Shown here: in pieces, positions 62,192 to 64,000 of the stretch
Layout of the letters: every line of letters starts with the position of its first letter
Numbering within the stretch: the stretch's first letter is position 1
NCBI GenBank assembly: GCA_026636295.1
Contig: CP089457.1
Coordinates: forward strand, 372,001 to 436,000
Origin: Medakamo hakoo
Taxonomy: Eukaryota; Chlorophyta; Trebouxiophyceae; Coccomyxaceae
Direction of reading: 5' to 3'
DNA: 64,000 nt
Notes under the pieces: model-generated
Seen by the model: the letters and a program-made list of their open reading frames with translations, nothing else
Database searches by the model: none
Told to the model about the DNA's origin: nothing
Program-made: the position numbers and the translations under genes

Positions 62192-63222
62192 ATGACGCTG
62201 ACCCTGGGCCCGCCCCCACCCGGGGCCACGTCACTGGACCTGGCCGGCAAGCTGCTGGTCGTGGTGAGGGGGTTGAAGAGGGAGGGAGGGGGCGCGCCCG
62301 TGCGGCCAGCAACCAGATCGGTTCCCGTCGCATGCTCCTTTGTCGCGGTCTCTCATGCCTTTCCCCCCCACGCACGCAACACACAACAGCCCGCCGTCAC
62401 CATCGGCAACGTCGGCCAGCTGGCGGTGAGTGTGCAGTGCACGTGAGGCGGGCGAGCGCAGGAAAGAATTGCCGCGGCGTCGGCGTCGCCTTTTGTCGAC
62501 CAATTTGGCCAGGCAAGGGGGGTGGGAAAACACCTCACCAGCCATTCCGTCTCCATCCATCCACTCCCACACATCACCACGGGCAGGCCGACCTCCTCGT
62601 CACCACCCTCTCCTTACCTTCCCGCGGCCTCCTCCACGCGCCCGACCTCCTCCCCTGCCTGGGCCTGGACGCCGTGGACGACGGTGCCTTGGCGGGCGCG
62701 TGCCAGCTGTACGGAAGGGACGCCGACTTGTTCGCCTTGCTCCACGTCCGGTCGCCCGCCGCTCCCGGGCGGGCAGGCGCGGCCGCGGCTTCTTTAGCGG
62801 CCTGGGCCCGGGCCGCGGGCGTGAGGGGACTGCTCATCCTGGGCTCCGTGGACGCGCGGGCGCGCCAGGGCGGCGGCGGCGGGGGCGAGGGTGGCGGGCT
62901 CGTCCACCGGTCGGTGCCTGGCGACTCGCCGCTCGCGGCTGCCGCGGCCGCCGCGGGCGCCTCCCTTTTGCCCGACGTGCCAGGCGACCCGCCCTTTGCC
63001 GACGGCCGCCTGCCGCCCTGGCCGCTGCTGCGGGAGTGCGGCGAAGGGAGCCCGAGCTTGCCCGCGCTTGCGCTGCTCGTTTTTGCATCGGACGGAGACA
63101 ACGGCGGGGACGCCCTTCAGCTGGTCAAGGGGGCGGCGAGCGTGTTGGAGTTGGAGGGGCGGGAGTGGAGGGCGCCGAGGAGTTGGGGCGCGGCGTTTGG
63201 GGCGGTGGGGGAAGCGATGTGA
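62192..63222 (+). CDS. PSMG2: Proteasome assembly chaperone 2 (PAC2/PSMG2)
   Basis: Three exons (62192..62263, 62390..62425, 62587..63222) give 247 residues; the middle exon is only 36 nt. The joined N-terminus LDLAGKLLVV-PAVTIGNVGQLA-ADLLVTTL follows the human DLAGFTLLMPAVSVGNVGQLAMDLIISTL closely, which also confirms both splices. Later motifs agree: GVRGLLILGSVDARAR, LLVFASDGDNGGDALQLV and WRAPRSWGAAFG. PAC2 pairs with PAC1 to assemble the alpha ring of the 20S proteasome. A Gly-rich loop (residues 140-155) replaces a longer animal segment. Confidence 0.93.
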
Positions 63223-63370
63223 TGTGAAGAGAGACAGCGGACGAAAGAAAAGAATGGAGCAGGCGGCCAGGTTGGTGCGCGGACACACACGCGAGTTCCC
63301 TCACTCCACCCCTGTTTTTCACGCCCGAGCAAAAAGCACACCCCCACAACAACCCACCAACCCGCTCAGC

Positions 63371-64000
63371 ATGGCTGGTGCCCCACCCTTCGACCTGTCC
63401 GCCCTGAGCAGCGTGCTCAATGACCCCAGGTGAGTGCGTGGGGTGTGAGCGCCGCCCAAAAAACACAACGCCCGCGCTCCGCGTTCGCTGTCCGAATGCG
63501 TCCGCGCACGCCTCCGCCCCGCTCACCCGCGTCCACGCCCCTCCTCCACCCAATCAATCATCACAGCATCCGCGGCATGGCCGAGCAGATCGCCAACAAC
63601 CCGGCGTTTGCGCAAATGACGTCTGCCCTGCAGGAATCGCTGCTGGGCGGCGGCGGCGCCGCGGCTGGCGGCGGCGCACCGGCCGCTGGCGCGGCCGCCG
63701 GCGGCGCGGCTGCCGACCCGGCCCGGTACGCGGACGCCATGTCGTCCGTCCTGGGCAACCCGGAGTTCATGGCCATGGCCGAACGCCTGGGCCAGCAGAT
63801 CATGGCTGTGCGTTCTTTTTGTTTTTTCAGGGAGGGGGGTGGAGAAGAAATGCGCGGCACCAGCACAACCCCACTGGCAACACCTCTCTGCTGTCCGCCC
63901 CCGTGCGTTGCGCGGCACTCACCGAAAGACGCACGCCCACGCCAAAACACGACAGCAAGACCCGGGCATGGCCTCCTTGATGGCGTCCATGCAGTCCCAA
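63371..64000 (+). CDS. AKR2-type chloroplast outer-envelope targeting factor (5' part)
   Basis: Exons 63371..63429, 63567..63807 and 63956 to beyond the window end. The start FDLSALSSVLNDPSIRGMAE, then QIANNPAFAQMTSALQ, YADAMSSVLGNPEFMAMAER and LGQQIMAQDPGMASLMASMQ, follow the N-terminal half of Arabidopsis AKR2A (STI1-like helical motifs with NP repeats). In plants AKR2 binds nascent outer-envelope proteins and delivers them to the chloroplast. The C-terminal ankyrin repeats expected for AKR2 lie outside the window, so an STI1-motif protein of another kind remains possible. Confidence 0.78.

Noticed and set aside
1-64000. Transposons, retroelements, viral remnants, CRISPR arrays, tRNA or rRNA genes
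   Set aside because: No terminal repeats, integrase, reverse transcriptase, transposase, capsid-like frame, spaced direct-repeat array or recognisable structural RNA was seen on either strand.

Overview
The window is nuclear DNA from a green plant-lineage microbe, most likely a chlorophyte alga with a small, very GC-rich genome. I see 35 protein-coding genes in 64 kb. Most have one to three short GT-AG introns, and intergenic gaps are usually 100-350 bp. The plant-lineage evidence is the protein set: a plastid copper ATPase of the PAA1/HMA6 type, an AKR2-type chloroplast targeting factor, an LPA2-like photosystem II assembly protein, a plant-type QCR10 subunit and a plastid/mitochondrial-type methionine aminopeptidase. 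No rRNA, tRNA, transposon, viral remnant or CRISPR array was recognised. Splice models were built by hand. Wherever I give exon coordinates for a complete gene, the exon lengths sum to a multiple of three and the phases agree.

Left part (1-25000): a partial PIH1-like gene, UFL1, a class I alpha-mannosidase (GH47), a BET bromodomain gene, a membrane-anchored FkbM-type methyltransferase, methionine aminopeptidase, fumarylacetoacetase, an AN1 zinc-finger gene, QCR10, a chromate-type transporter, a pentameric ligand-gated ion channel, a second GH47 mannosidase, an expansin-like secreted protein with a C-terminal CBM1-like module, and a small plastid protein of unknown function.

Middle part (25000-50700): a CCCH zinc-finger gene, mitochondrial ribosomal protein uL30, a NELF-E-like RNA-binding protein, ANKRD13-like, OGG1, a secreted TIM-barrel hydrolase-like protein, VPS36, a THO1/SARNP-like SAP protein, TMEM65-like, OST3/OST6, a MYSM1-like JAMM deubiquitinase, a very large ATXR3/SDG2-type SET methyltransferase, a GNAT acetyltransferase and a Q/P/H-rich protein.

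Right part (50700-64000): a secreted PhoX-type phosphatase, a WD40 protein, an unrecognised multi-pass membrane protein, PAA1/HMA6, LPA2-like, proteasome assembly chaperone 2, and the 5' part of AKR2.

There is no operon-like system. Thematic groups can be drawn only as inference: secretory-pathway glycan work (two GH47 enzymes, FkbM, OST3/6), chromatin and transcription (BET, NELF-E-like, MYSM1-like, SDG2), and plastid biogenesis (PAA1, LPA2-like, AKR2). The strongest oddities are the ligand-gated channel, the NELF-E-like protein, the VPS36 with a UBA-like insert, and the unrecognised multi-pass membrane protein.
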